DNA of 64,000 bases from Polytrichum commune. Its lineage: Eukaryota; Streptophyta; Polytrichopsida; Polytrichales; Polytrichaceae. Each line of letters starts with the position of its first letter. The first letter of the stretch is position 1. A model generated the notes under the pieces. It saw nothing but the letters and a program-made list of their open reading frames with translations, did no database searches and was not told the DNA's origin. The position numbers were made by a program, and so were the translations under genes. The DNA lies in contig OX485803.1 in the NCBI GenBank assembly GCA_950295325.1, forward strand, positions 7,256,001 to 7,320,000. The letters run 5' to 3'. This document shows, one piece after another, positions 12,799-24,049 of the stretch.

Positions 12799-15071
12799 CC
12801 ATAATCAGTATAGAGTTAGGTTTTCAGATTGAACATAAAGACCAATTTTGGTTGTTTTTTTTTTCTATTGTCGCAAGAACATCAAAAACTTGAAAACCTT
12901 GCAACAGTCAACTTGATATCTAGACACCCTAAATTTATGTGGAATTAATATTGGACACACTCCAACAGCGGCTTCTGATTAGTACAATGTATACCTAGTA
13001 GTACTAGTGTGATGCTAACCCCTATAAGAAACAACATCAACATTATAAATCGGCTGTGGTCTTCATCTATTTCTCTTAAGGATAGAGCTTATGCTTGAGA
13101 AGTGATTCTTGCTATAGAAATTTTAGCCCATTTTAAATCTTCAATAGACAGTGAAATGAATACTTGTGAGCCTGAAGATTGGACAATCTACAACCCTTTG
13201 ATGAGTGCATGGGAAAGTTGCAAGTTAAATGATATTTCTAACAACTACAAGCATATGAGTCCTAGGCAGTTAATTGGCAAGAATATATGCAAGCCCACCA
13301 TTGTGGTAGATTGTAATAACGGAAAATTTTCTTAGTGATGCAAGTTAATTGCATGATACTCATATTTTTTTGGAGTCAACTCAAGATCAAGTAAATTAGA
13401 TTTTGAAAAGTTTTGAATTCTTGAAGATTACAGGCATTCAATTCTCCTATCATACATATTCATAACATTTGTTAAGTTCCACCCGTCACTTACCTTAGAT
13501 GGGAGAATAATCCGACCAAGGGTTGAGAATAAACATGTTATGATTCTCAAAAAACAACAGCTTCAATCTTTACATTGCGGCGAGGTTCTCATGGAACATG
13601 GCATCTCTCGTATTTAGAATGAATGAGGGAGCACGAGGTTTAGAAATGTTATGTTCATATGAACATGACAAATTTGTTCTACTGATGTCACTTTTTTATT
13701 GTGACAAGATTAGGTCATACCAATTGGACTTGCACAACTTTACGGGACTTTCACAACCATGTCGGCTCGAATGCCTCAATCTTCAACATCATGTCACGTG
13801 ACGACAAGTTCCCTTTTGCACCATTGTCCGTCTTGTATATTGAACTTCATGTTCAAAATAGTGGCAATCAGACTCTTCTTTGCCGGCAACATCGTTCACT
13901 TTCTTCTTCTTCTTTTTAATTTCCAAGTAAATGTTATTCTTCTCCATGAACTTTGTAGTAGCTCGGTTTGCATCGTCGCCCAAAACTCATAATGTGGATG
14001 GCCATGGAGATGATTTGGTTGGCCGGTCCAGTTGATGCTGCTCCAAATCAATGAGCCACATGGTAATTTTTCTTCCCTCACCCTTTGATGAAATTTCATA
14101 ACTCTTGAACGTCAATAGTCACAACCTTTCAAACTTTGAAGCATGTGCATTATCTTTATATGATGCGTTTATATTCTGGTCATAATGAGTTTGGAAAGAA
14201 CTATCCTAAATATAAATACGTAAATACATGTATGTTGTATATAGATTGTGCACCTCTTAAGGTGGAAGAAATTTTTTGTATCTTACTATAGTAGGAAGAT
14301 ACACATATGCTCAGATGGGCATGTAAGATGGACAATGTTCATGCCACAAGAGAGTTCTTCCGTTTGCCTTGTTTGTAGATATTTGGACTAAGGGCATTCA
14401 TGCTCCCACCCACAGTCCATGACCCTCATGCTCCTATAAGTTTAGTCCCCAAAACCCAAGGCCCTGACTTCTAGGGACTTTGGGGTTAAGCCACCTACAT
14501 CCATACTAGTGCAATGTGGCTGGGTGACCTTCCTAGGACTTGATATTTGATGCAGCTTCCCATGTGGTCCACTCCATGATAGTGGGAGTATCCAAGCAAA
14601 TCAGATATTGTCGACCAACCATGTGGGAGCCTAAGAGCTTGCCCTCAAAAGAGATTAAGTGCAAGTTGTGCCCACTCAAAGTGTTAAGCTTTGAAAACAT
14701 GCAAACAATCTTCCAAATCCCTCTAACTCTCGTGATTTCCGTTCCAAAATTGTATATAAACTTAGACTAACTTGAAGATGAAGCAACACGGTAATTCACG
14801 CCGGTGGCAACATCGGAGTCATGATGTCTCTGTTTTGTCCGCAACTCGGTTAGGTCCAAAAGAGAGCCGTCTCTTTATTTGTTGGCCATCCTTAAACTCT
14901 ATCACGAGACATTTTCCTTGTTGTTTCATGTGCCATTTTACGATCCGGATTTCAAACCCATCCCATGTGAACCCTAAGTTGTTTTAAGTGCAGGGAAAAT
15001 TGAAGTTGCAACACTAGAGTAACTTTATCAACAAAAGCCGCATCCAAAGGCCAGATTAAAAAAGAGAACTG
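12799..15071. other. intergenic stretch with short frames
   Basis: No gene supportable. Minus-strand frames at 13789-14099 contain a Lys-rich, charged segment (YLEIKKKKKKVNDVAGKEE) that resembles the charged tail of plant transposon-associated Myb-like proteins, but no DNA-binding domain precedes it. The rest is AT-rich and unremarkable. Confidence 0.35.
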
Positions 15072-15080
15072 CATCTTCCC

Positions 15081-16420
15081 GGAGGACGTTAAGTACCCCC
15101 CACAAACTTTTCGGGGGGGGGGGGGGGAATATTCTGTCAGGGGCAGGGTTTGCTATTTTTCTGCACCCGCCCGAAAATTGTTGCCCGTCCGCCCGATTTC
15201 AAAAACAAATTTGTACTTGGGTTTTTGAAGGCTACTTGTCCACAAATCCCATATTGAGTGCACTTCATTTTCAAGGTCTCAAATCCAATATATATGTTCA
15301 CTTCCATTGAGTAAATAAGCAATTGACTAGATTTCATTCTCAAAATGAAACCGCCAATAAAGCATGTAATTAACTTGGAAGTCAAAAATATTACAAAATC
15401 CTCATTAGCACTGAGGTTATAATTTTTTTCACTTCCAATTCAAAGGGACTTTGTCATTCTAAAATAAAACTAAAATTTATGAAGATATTTTATTTTATTT
15501 TAAAATTAAATATAATATAATTTTAATAAACATTAATGAACATTTTAATATTGTATTGTATTATATATTATCTAATATTTAATATATATTTAATACCTTC
15601 TACTATCACAAAGTTTTCATACGCATTTAAACTAATTAAGTAAGATTGAATGCAACTAAGTCTAATAATTTCTGATTAATCCTAATTAAGCCTAATTAAG
15701 CCCAATTAAATCAGAAAATATGCGTACCAAATTAATTAAGCCTAATTAATTATAAAATGTACTTACTAGAATTAATCATGATTTAATGGAATTAACTCCA
15801 GTAAATATAATTTATGATTAATTAGGCTTAATTACTTTTTGGTAAGCATATTTTCTGATTTAATTGGGCTTAATTGGGATTAATCAGAATATATTAGACT
15901 TAGTTGCATTCAATCTTACTTAACTAGTTTAATGCATATCAAAACTTTGTGATAGTAGAAGGTATTAACTATATTAAATATTAAATTAAATTATTCGAAA
16001 ATAAAAAATAAATCATAAAATTTAGTTTTATTTTAGAATGACAAAGTCCCTTTAAATTGGAAGTGACAAAAATTATAACCTCAGTGCTAATGAGGATTTT
16101 GTAATATTATTTACTTCCAAGTTAATTACATGCTTTATTGGCGGTTTCATTTTGAGAATGAAATCTAGTCAATTGCTTATTTACTCAATGGAAGTGAACA
16201 TATATATTGGATTTGAGACCTTGAAAATGAAGTGCACTCAATATGGGATTTGTGGACAAGTAGCCTTCAAAAACCCAAGTACAAATTTTTTTTGAAATCG
16301 GGCGGGCGGGCAACAATTTTCGGGCGGATGCTAAAAAATGGCGAACCCTGCCCCTGACAGAGTATTCCCCCCCCCCCCCCCCCCGAAAAGTTCGCGGGGG
16401 GGGGGTACTTAACATCCTCC
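15081..16420. mobile_element. 1.34-kb Mutator-like foldback element (non-autonomous)
   Basis: Almost the whole 1,340 bp is one inverted repeat. The left arm (15081 to about 15770) and right arm (about 15800-16420) match with few differences around a loop near 15784. The termini are GGAGGACGTTAAGTACCCCC on the left and the complement of GGAGGATGTTAAGTAC on the right. The element is bounded by perfect 9-bp direct repeats, CATCTTCCC at 15072-15080 and 16421-16429. A 9-bp duplication with long inverted ends is typical of Mutator-like elements. It has no coding capacity; the open frames at 15137-15385 and 16185-16523 (minus) are arm sequence read through. The arms contain homopolymers: G15 at 15113-15127, C18 at 16367-16384 and G10 at 16396-16405. 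The AT-rich core carries repeated TTAAT motifs. Confidence 0.9.
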
Positions 16421-16499
16421 CATCTTCCCATCCCCCAATCTCCAACAAAAAGTGTATTGAGTTAGTTACAACTCCCAACATCCAAAAGCCATAAAGCCA

Positions 16500-16702
16500 G
16501 TGTCCGGGGACATTTTTGGGCATAATCGGTCACGATCCTCGTGTTTCCAAGTCCAACCGGTTACATGTTGTGATCTTTCCGTTTTTCTTTATCGGTTCGA
16601 GGCACATCCTACAAATTCCTCTAAAATGATCAATAACTTTCCTAAAGTCTTAACCTTCAACCGGTCATTCCTCAAACTCAACCAGTTCATCAGTAACTAC
16701 AC
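16500..16702. mobile_element. single arm of the GTGTCCGGGGA element family
   Basis: GTGTCCGGGGACATTTTTGG begins this block, followed by an ACCGGTTACATGTTG-type motif and CGGTCATTCCTCAAACTCAA. The same motifs occur in the left arm and, reversed, in the right arm of the complete element at 38503-39064. Only one arm is present here, and the block ends where the next inverted-repeat element begins. It looks like a truncated or deletion-derived copy. Confidence 0.6.
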
Positions 16703-16895
16703 TAAATATCGTATTTTAGTGTCACTTGTTGATTAAAATCACACAATGTTATATTTTGCCAACAAATGTGAAACCAATTGTTTGGACAAATATAAAACAA
16801 CAATATTTATACTCAGTAGTTTAAAAAATCGTCAATAGTAAAAAGACATAGCATTGTGTAACTCCAAATAATAAGTGACACCAAACATCACATGT
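16703..16895. mobile_element. short MITE, TATTTTGTGTCACTTA family, copy 1
   Basis: The left end reads CGTATTTTAGTGTCACTTG. The right end is the reverse complement of GATGTTTGGTGTCACTTATT, giving imperfect inverted repeats over about 40 bp around an AT-rich core. Related copies lie at 21184-21396 and 39438-39652. It is non-coding and directly abuts the arm fragment before it. Confidence 0.65.
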
Positions 16896-17580
16896 TTGTG
16901 TAGCGGTTTGTACTTCCCGCCCGTTCCGTAAAACTAACGAAAACAATGAGAGCCATTATTTTCAACACCAAAAGTCACTTTCCCTCAAGAAAGGAACTCA
17001 TGGAGCGAAGTAGGGCTTCATGCATTATGCAGAATCTATGGATACGGCCACATTTCCAACTCAAATGTACATATCGTGTAAATTTCCTCAAGGGCTAGAT
17101 TCTAGGGAACGTGGGAATGCTACACCAATATGTGCAATTAGGTTGCCCCGCACTAACATCTATATTGAACATTCCACATTATTTAGATACTTACTATGTA
17201 CAATAGCAAAATAGAGTAAATGGGTTTTTTTTACTATGGTTGCTATGCAGATGATTAAACAAAGTTGTAAGTTTTCTCTCTCTAATTATGACCCAAGGTA
17301 ATTTGTATGGGTGAAGAGGAAACCTTGTCGCGGCCCGCCTTTTCTTAAAACCTTAAGAAACCATGTTTTAAGATTAAGGAATAGGTTTGAGTGAGGAAAA
17401 CATAATAAGTAGAGTACTCTATTGATAGATTGTTAGGTAGGCTAGTTAGAATTGAGGAGAAAAACTAAAATCATTAAAGTAGTTAAAAATACCGAATTGA
17501 GTTAGTGTTAGGGATTCCGTTTCGACGCGGAAACCTTAGAAAGGCGCGGACCGCACCGGCGACGGCGGACCGCAACCACT

Positions 17581-19461
17581 ATGGCCACCCAAACACGGAA
17601 GCAGATCGCGGACAAGCCGCTAGCCCTCCGCAAGGTGCACGTGGTCACCCCCACAGGTAGAGAGGAGAACGATGAGTTAGAGGCAGACTTGAGGCGCGTG
17701 GGCTGCCTCGGGTTATGGGAAAAGTCGTGGAGAGTACGGTCTGAGGAGATGGTGAGGGAGTTGGTTACTGGGGAGGTGGACCACGTTTACGCTTCCACCA
17801 TCCGGGGCCGACCGGATAGGTGGAATGCGGAATTGTGGAGTCGGGTTTACGGGTTTAAGCAAGGAGGGGATGGAATGGCCACTAAGAGAGAGGATTGTAC
17901 GAGGGACAAATTCTCCCAAAGGCTAGACCCCAAGTATGGATATTTCGTGAAGGATTGCAAAGATGAGAGGGAAAGGAGGATGTTAGCTTTTCCGGTGCCT
18001 ATCTTTAGCCCGGAAAAGCCTTATAACATCACTCTTACCCTTGCCACCACCTTACTCCTTGCATACTCCGAGAAGAAGGTGGTGGATTGGGGGAGCATCC
18101 TTGGGGAGTTGGTGCACAAGTTGGCGACCAACACTAAGCGCGGCCAACCTTCATACCTTGGACCTTACCTTTTCCACCTTTACGCACACGAAAACCTGCT
18201 CATGGATGAAGAGGATACCCTTTGGACGTCACATCAGTACATGCGGGAGCTCCAGACTACCGACTCGGAGCCGGAGATGGGCCAGGAGGATTCGAAGGAG
18301 AAAGGCGTGGTAGAGATGAGCGACGAAGAGCGGCCCGCGACCAAGAAGCGGAAACTAATGTTGGGAAGTCGTGTGACGCGGAACCGGTCCGCCACCAAGC
18401 CGGTAGAAGGTGGAACCTCCACCTCTCCTTTGGAGGACAATCCGGTGGACTCCATTATCCGCGACTTGGAGGGAGTACGATCCCGGATTGTGGACTATGA
18501 GCTACAGATGCACCAAGTAGGGGAATTAGTGGGCAATCCGCCGCGGGAGAGTTTGGTTGCCGCAATAAAGGAGGCCATCCAAGATCCGCGCCGGTTGCGG
18601 AAACTGGAGAGTAAGGTGGACCACCTTACTGCGGAAAAGCGGAAGACCGAGGAGCGAGTGCGGAAGTTGGAGGCGGAGCGAGAGGAGCTCCTTAAGCAGG
18701 TAAAGGATACCACTCTTACGGTGCAAAAATTGGGTGATATGGTGCAAATCCCGGGAACGTGTGGTGGAAAGCCAAGATGTTCGACGCGGAATTGAAGAAC
18801 GCGGGCCACGTTTCCGGGTCGAAGATGGTTACCTTCATCATGGATCAAGGAAGTAAGATGGATGCATCCTTGAGAGCAATGAAGGCCCTCATTGCTAGTT
18901 TGCAAGGAGTTGTTTCCCGTGGTAGTTGAGTCATCGGAGGAGAGAGAGTCTTCATCCGGCTACTCCGACTTGACCCCTCATGATATGGTGGAAATTCAAG
19001 GTGCCGCGGTGGAAGGTGGAAACCAACATGCGGAAGAGGTGGACCAGGTGGAGGACATCACGGCGATCACGACCCTCCCGGTTTCCACCACGGAGGTGTT
19101 AGTTCCCAATGCCATCCCAGTTTCCGCCGCGGTTGGAGAGGAAACCTTGGGTGAGTGCCACGTGGCCGATGTCTCAACTCCAACCCTTGCCACGGACTTC
19201 CAAGTGGTTGTCCGGGATCCGCCGCCACTTGTCATTCTTGCTCCGGAATTTCCGCCGGCCAACCAACTTTCCGCCGTACTGGCACCGGGCGTTGCGGAAA
19301 CAGTGGACCGCGTGGGAGTGATTTCCGCGCCGAATACTCACGATGTGCCAGTGGCGCCACCACGTGCTCCATTTTTGGCACCGGACAGCGCGGACCGCCG
19401 CGAGGAGCGGAAGCTGAATAAGAAGGAAGCCAAGTTGAAGAAGCGGAAGGATAAGGAGTAG
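17581..19461 (+). pseudogene. transposon-like protein, frame broken or spliced once
   Basis: A 404-codon frame (17581-18795) starts at ATG with a clean upstream stop. Its N-terminal half has Trp and charged residues (CLGLWEKSWRVRSEEMVREL) and a GPYLFHLYAHENLL motif. The style resembles plant putative transposon proteins found near retroelements, but I do not firmly recognise the family. About residues 300-395 are strongly coiled-coil (RKLESKVDHLTAEKRKTEER). Near 18758 the meaningful frame shifts by -1 (VWWKAKMFDAELKNAGHVSG, stop at 18927-18929). It then returns to the first frame, which runs to 19461 and ends in a Lys-rich tail (KKEAKLKKRKDKE). Either two compensating indels broke a protein of about 626 residues, or a 207-bp intron at 18700-18906 (CAG/GTAAAG to GCAAG/GAG) keeps frame and gives about 557 residues. 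GC content is clearly higher than in the flanks. Confidence 0.5.
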
Positions 19462-21183
19462 ATTTTAGTTAGGATTCCATTTTGGTTTGTTTTGGGCAAG
19501 TAGTTAGGTGGCCCCGGATTGTGCGCCTCGTCATTTTCTTTGTTTAGGTTTTGACCTCTCCATGAGGTGGATTGTCAGGTCTGCCACGTGGCCCGCGATT
19601 TCCGGTATGGAAACCATGGCATGTGGGTGTTAGTTTGGTTTTTAAGGGAGAACACTTCGGTGTTTCTCTCATCATTTTGCAATGCAAGTGTTCTTTTGTT
19701 CAATTCATACCTTATGCTTTACTCCACCTTCGGTTGAGTTGAGTCTTGAGTACATGTGTAATGCAAGTGGTCCCTCTTTTCCGTACTTGAGGTTTCCGAA
19801 TTTTCCGCCATTCCCTATCATTGTGTAGGTTAGTTAGGTTAGTATTCCGTGATAGGACAGGGGATCAGTAATACCCCGAGGTGCGTGTGGTTAAAACGCC
19901 CCTGTGTGAGCAGGTGATGGGCAGAGGAATCTTAAGCGCGGAAAAGAGGAAAGGATTGGCCGAGCAAGGGGAAAAAACCCACCGTGGGGTTGTTGGGCAA
20001 GGGAAGTTCCACACACACGGTAGGTTCTTCCCCACTTACTCCGTCCAACTAGGGACCGACAATGAGCAGCAGTGGATAGACCTGTCCAATAGTAGGGGGA
20101 GAGTTCTGGTTTACGCCTTCCGCTTGCCGTGACCTGGAGGTGGATCACACCGATCAGCAGTAACGGAATGGTCTAGAACACTCATGCACCTGCCGCGACT
20201 GGCGTTTGGTTCCCACCGCGGATGGTAGGCGTGGTAGCCCCATCCCTATGTTAGCCCCGCCGTCACGGAAATCAACAAACCTTAGATCCTATCTTGTGTG
20301 ACCTGTGGAACAGCACCAGCTACCCATTGTGAGGATAGGAGCGAAGATGTTGTGTTTCCACCTTTCTCGAGGGAGGATTCGGTTTCCGCGTGTGGTATAG
20401 TGGAAATTGTGCCATCGCGGAAAGCGGATCACGCTGGTTTTGTAGACCCAAAACTTCCTCCACCTTTCCCCCCGTCAAAGGGGGTGGCACGCGTCGGATA
20501 CTTGAGTGGGACACCTTCCCGAGGGAGGGTTGCCCCCATCATAACACTAGTCTAAGGGAGTAGTAGTTAGAAGGAGGAAATGGAGATAGGGAGACAACCC
20601 TAAGAAACCAACCCAGAGGGTGAAATCCTGATGAACAACTACCAAGTCTCTCTGAGCATTCTAGCCTAAATCCCTAGAATTATGGTCCTTGTGACACAGT
20701 CGAAAATATAGCGGATAGTGGAAATACAGGTAGGATCCGCTACCTCCATCGCGGAAACCTTATCCCGGAAGTCATGACCCGTAATAAGGAATCTTAGAAT
20801 GGGGTGTATATAGTTGTTATACTATGGATTCGGGACGCTGAGTCTATTGTTGTTACTACTCTAGGGTGGGAGCTTGTCCATACTTTGTGTTGTGTTCCCT
20901 ACCTCGGTCCACTACCGGGAAGGCGGAAATTTCCGTGCTACAATTTCCGTAATATCCCGGATTTCTTAATCCGCTTTGTGCTATCTTAGTTTCTGGTGTT
21001 TCTTGGGTGTGTGTGTGTTAGTCAAAGATTTCCTCTCTCTTGTATTGTAAACAACCGCAGGTTCTTCGTGGGAACGAACTCGGCGCGGTTTTGACGTTTT
21101 ACGCGTTAATTAGGTTAATTAACCGAATACGTTACCACCGTGCTACGACAAACCTAATTGCACAAATTAGTGTACACCGTTTA
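19462..21183. other. GC-richer non-coding part of the same putative element
   Basis: This block shares the unusual composition of the coding part, with many GCGGAA and TTTCCG words, and no continuous frame crosses it. A stretch at 19640-19720 with TTTAAGGGAGAACACTTCGG looks like a retroelement transcription-start region, but no matching long terminal repeats were found on either side of the coding region. The limits of the element are therefore unknown. Confidence 0.35.
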
Positions 21184-21396
21184 TGGTATTTTGTGTCACT
21201 TACTATTTGGGGTTATGCCATGTAATGACTTTTCGTCTAGAATATGTAAGGTTTTTACCAAGCAATTTTTGGTATGTTGTGTAATGTTTGAATATTCTAT
21301 TTAACTTTTGTTTGGTAAAAGTAGAAACATATAACAATGTTTCATTACATTGTGTACTAGTTCCATATAGTACGTGACATTAAATATCATATTTGA
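21184..21396. mobile_element. short MITE, TATTTTGTGTCACTTA family, copy 2
   Basis: The left end reads TATGGTATTTTGTGTCACTT. The right end (CATAGTACGTGACATTAAATATCAT) is its imperfect reverse complement. Size and layout match the copies at 16703-16895 and 39438-39652. It lies at the downstream edge of the GC-richer transposon-like block. Confidence 0.65.
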
Positions 21397-21547
21397 ATCG
21401 TGTACCTTACCAGATCGTATGTCGAGTTGGTATAATGCAAGTGGATGTCCAAGGTGTTTGTGGAAGACGTAAATACAAGACATAGGGAACTCGTAGGAAC
21501 ATATCATGATAAGATCATTGGCATTCGGACTCTACATAATTTTCAAA

Positions 21548-22380
21548 TGTTCTATTCAAGTCAAATGTACTCATGCCAAGATCCAAGGGGGTTTGGGAAC
21601 CCTCCTTCGTGGCTAGAGTTAGGACTCAGTTCTTTAACCGTTGGCATTACATAAGTGGGGGCCATAAATTGCAAAGCTGAGGTGGCAGAGACCAAGGGTG
21701 GAAAAAACCCAACTTTTGCGGCTGATGCATTATTAGGTTTTTGGTTTTAATGCAAAAAAACATGATTTATGGGAATAAGACCATGGTTTTATTCTAGCTG
21801 CCGCCATGTGTATTATGGCCGGCAGTTGTCATCAAGGATGGAAAAACCCTCAATTTTTTCCAGCCGATGTAATGGATATTTGGTTTTAATGCAAAAATCT
21901 TGAATAAAACCAAATAAAACCGGATTTTGCTAGACCTCAGATGATCGATTTTATTTATTTATTTATTTATTTATTGAAAACCCGATTGTTAAAAAACCAC
22001 GTGGTGCCAGCCCTAGTAAAGACATGGAACGTGTCATGGTGGGCCCCTGGATATATCGGAACGTGCAAAATCTACATACCTTTTTATTCAAGTCAAATGT
22101 TACCATGGTAACATTCGAGGGGGAAGTGGAACCCTAAATATGATTAAAATTGGAAAAATATCACTCTTTCAATTAGCATTGCCTGAGTGGGGGCGTAGTG
22201 TACATATTCAAAACAAGGCAGAAAGAAACACGTAGGGAACAATTGGGGAACAATTGGGGAACATTTCATGTTGGGGCCCACACATTTGGACCAAGCAAAT
22301 GCTTTAGATCGTGTTTTCAAGTCAAATGTACCAATGACAAGATTCAAGTTTGTCACAACTAGAATTGGCTCCCTAGGCAT
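21548..22380. repeat. dispersed repeat unit, three copies
   Basis: Units that begin with TTCAAGTCAAATGT and continue with a CATGxCAAGATTCAA-like motif, then a GTGGGAACCCTCC-like motif and CATTGCCTGAGTGGGGG, occur near 21548-21660, 22086-22200 and, shorter, 22312-22380. A fourth copy lies at 23340-23480. Between them, 21690-21905 holds two copies of a GGTTTTAATGCAAAAA-containing unit about 150 bp apart, and an (ATTT)n tract lies at 21949-21976. Confidence 0.55.
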
Positions 22381-22573
22381 TGTATTTGGGACCTTTATAT
22401 CCCATGCTCATTGGGCGTCGTCTTTGGGACCCAACTTCCAATACAAACATGCCTTGAACTAGAAAATTTAAGCAATTAACGGCAATTCACCGGAAACAAA
22501 ACATGTAATTAAGGGATCCCAACTTGGAAGTAAAAATACCAATAAATCATCTCATTAGCGTGGGAGAGTGTAT

Positions 22574-22970
22574 AGTAGAGGCACCTATTCCCAATCTATC
22601 AGTAACCTATAGGGTGTAGGAATTTTGATCAAGTTGAGATTAAATTTTGATCAGGCTAAGACTAAATTTTGATTAGGTCAGAACCAACAGTGCCATGACA
22701 CATGTCTTGGTTTTGAGTGCTAAAGTGAGGAGGAGTGAGTGGTTAAATTGGGTAGTTTTGGCATACTCTAGACAATGGTAATATGTTCGGACCAACTTTA
22801 TGCTTCAAAATTTCATAATAATTTTTAAATTAAGGAATAAAATTACCCAAGAAATTGCAATCCTCTTTATTTCTATCTTCATACATGGGAAAAATTTGCA
22901 TTGCCTTATATTGTACTTCTCCAGATATATCGCAAAATCTCGTAAGTGATTGGTTATGGGTGCCTCTACT
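22574..22970. mobile_element. 397-bp inverted-repeat MITE, AGTAGAGGCACC family, copy 1
   Basis: The element starts AGTAGAGGCACCTATTCC and ends ATGGGTGCCTCTACT, so its termini are inverted repeats of at least 12 bp. Internal landmarks (CATGACACATGTCTTGGTTT, CTAAAGTGAGGAGG, GGTAATATGTTCGG) are shared in order with the reversed copy at 62920-63315, which is 396 bp. Equal length and shared ends in two places define a family. No clear target-site duplication was seen. Confidence 0.8.
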
Positions 22971-23015
22971 CTACTCATGACAAGATTCAAGGAAAAGGTG
23001 GGAACTGGCTATAAC

Positions 23016-23218
23016 GTAGGTAAACCCAAAACCATCACTATGTACCGCATGCATACATGTGGAAGCATAGAAATGTATGCATGTGACACATAGTGGTGGT
23101 GATTCTAGGTTCGTTGATGGTTTTGGTATCACATGTAATCACAATGTATCACATGCGTACATTTGTTGCCTCCACATGTATGCATGCGGTACATAGTGAT
23201 GGTTTTGGGTATACCTAC
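23016..23218. mobile_element. 203-bp foldback MITE
   Basis: The left 50 bases begin GTAGGTAAACCCAAAACCAT and include CACTATGTACCGCATGCATA. The right 50 bases are their reverse complement with two or three differences. The interior repeats parts of the same words (CATGTATGC, CACATAGTGGTGG). It is non-coding and could fold into a near-perfect hairpin if transcribed. Confidence 0.85.
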
Positions 23219-23339
23219 CTTAATCAGGAATGGATCTTCTAAGTGGAGGGAACAACTTGCAGATCCTAGGTGGCATAGATAGAGAACACGTATGGAACGT
23301 GTTGGCATTGAGACTCGTGCAAAATCTAAGTAAGCTTTG

Positions 23340-23480
23340 TGGTCTTCCTATTCAAGTCAAATGTATTCATGGCAAAATTCAAAGGGGGAGGTGGGAACAC
23401 TCCTCCACGGCTAGAATTGGTGAACGGATTCTCCAACTAGTTGCCATTGCCTTAGTGGGGGGGACCTTGCATATCTAAGG
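23340..23480. repeat. dispersed repeat unit, fourth copy
   Basis: Contains TTCAAGTCAAATGT, GGCAAAATTCAAA, GTGGGAACACTCC and CATTGCCTTAGTGGGGG in the same order as the units at 21.5-22.4 kb. The open frame across it (23230-23478) is repeat sequence, not a gene. Confidence 0.5.
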
Positions 23481-24049
23481 TGGCAAAGTAAGAGAACCTC
23501 TTGAGAATGCATATGGTACCTCATAAGGTTTGAGTTATGACGGGGTCTCGCATTCCGTGTGCTCAAACTAAAAGGCATGAGGCCAAGGCCACTTCAACGG
23601 CAAAATGGAAGTTGGGTCTTACATGCCTCATTTTTTTAATTGGTCCGCTATATTTGATTGGTATGTGGGTTCAGTGACAATGAAAGACCAAACATTGCAA
23701 ACTTACACACTTTAGGATTTAGGGCATGTAGATATCTAATTTTTACAAACTAAACATATCAATGTTTTATAATGTCCAAACACCTAAATCTCGATTATTT
23801 TGGCTGATGATGTTATATACAATATGCATTGGCACAACCATCAAAACGCTCTTAGGTCCAAACCTAAATTTAATATGTATTGATGTTTATGAAAACATAT
23901 TTGGAGTGATGATGATGACCTATGATTATATTTGGTTAACTTAACCTACATCACATTTTGTTATATTTTGACACGCTTTTTCTTAATCTCAATAGCTTAT
24001 ATTGGGTAAACATTCGCTCGTGCAATTTAGTTTGGGCGAACTTGCTACA

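Noticed and set aside
13789-14099. Lys-rich minus-strand frames resembling a Harbinger Myb-like partner protein
   Set aside because: Only a charged tail can be seen; the expected trihelix DNA-binding domain is absent and the frame is broken.
18495-18905. 136-codon minus-strand open frame
   Set aside because: Antisense shadow of the transposon-like coding region, driven by its GC-rich third positions.
17300-21183. A full LTR retrotransposon
   Set aside because: No paired long terminal repeats, primer-binding site, protease, reverse transcriptase or integrase motifs could be found.
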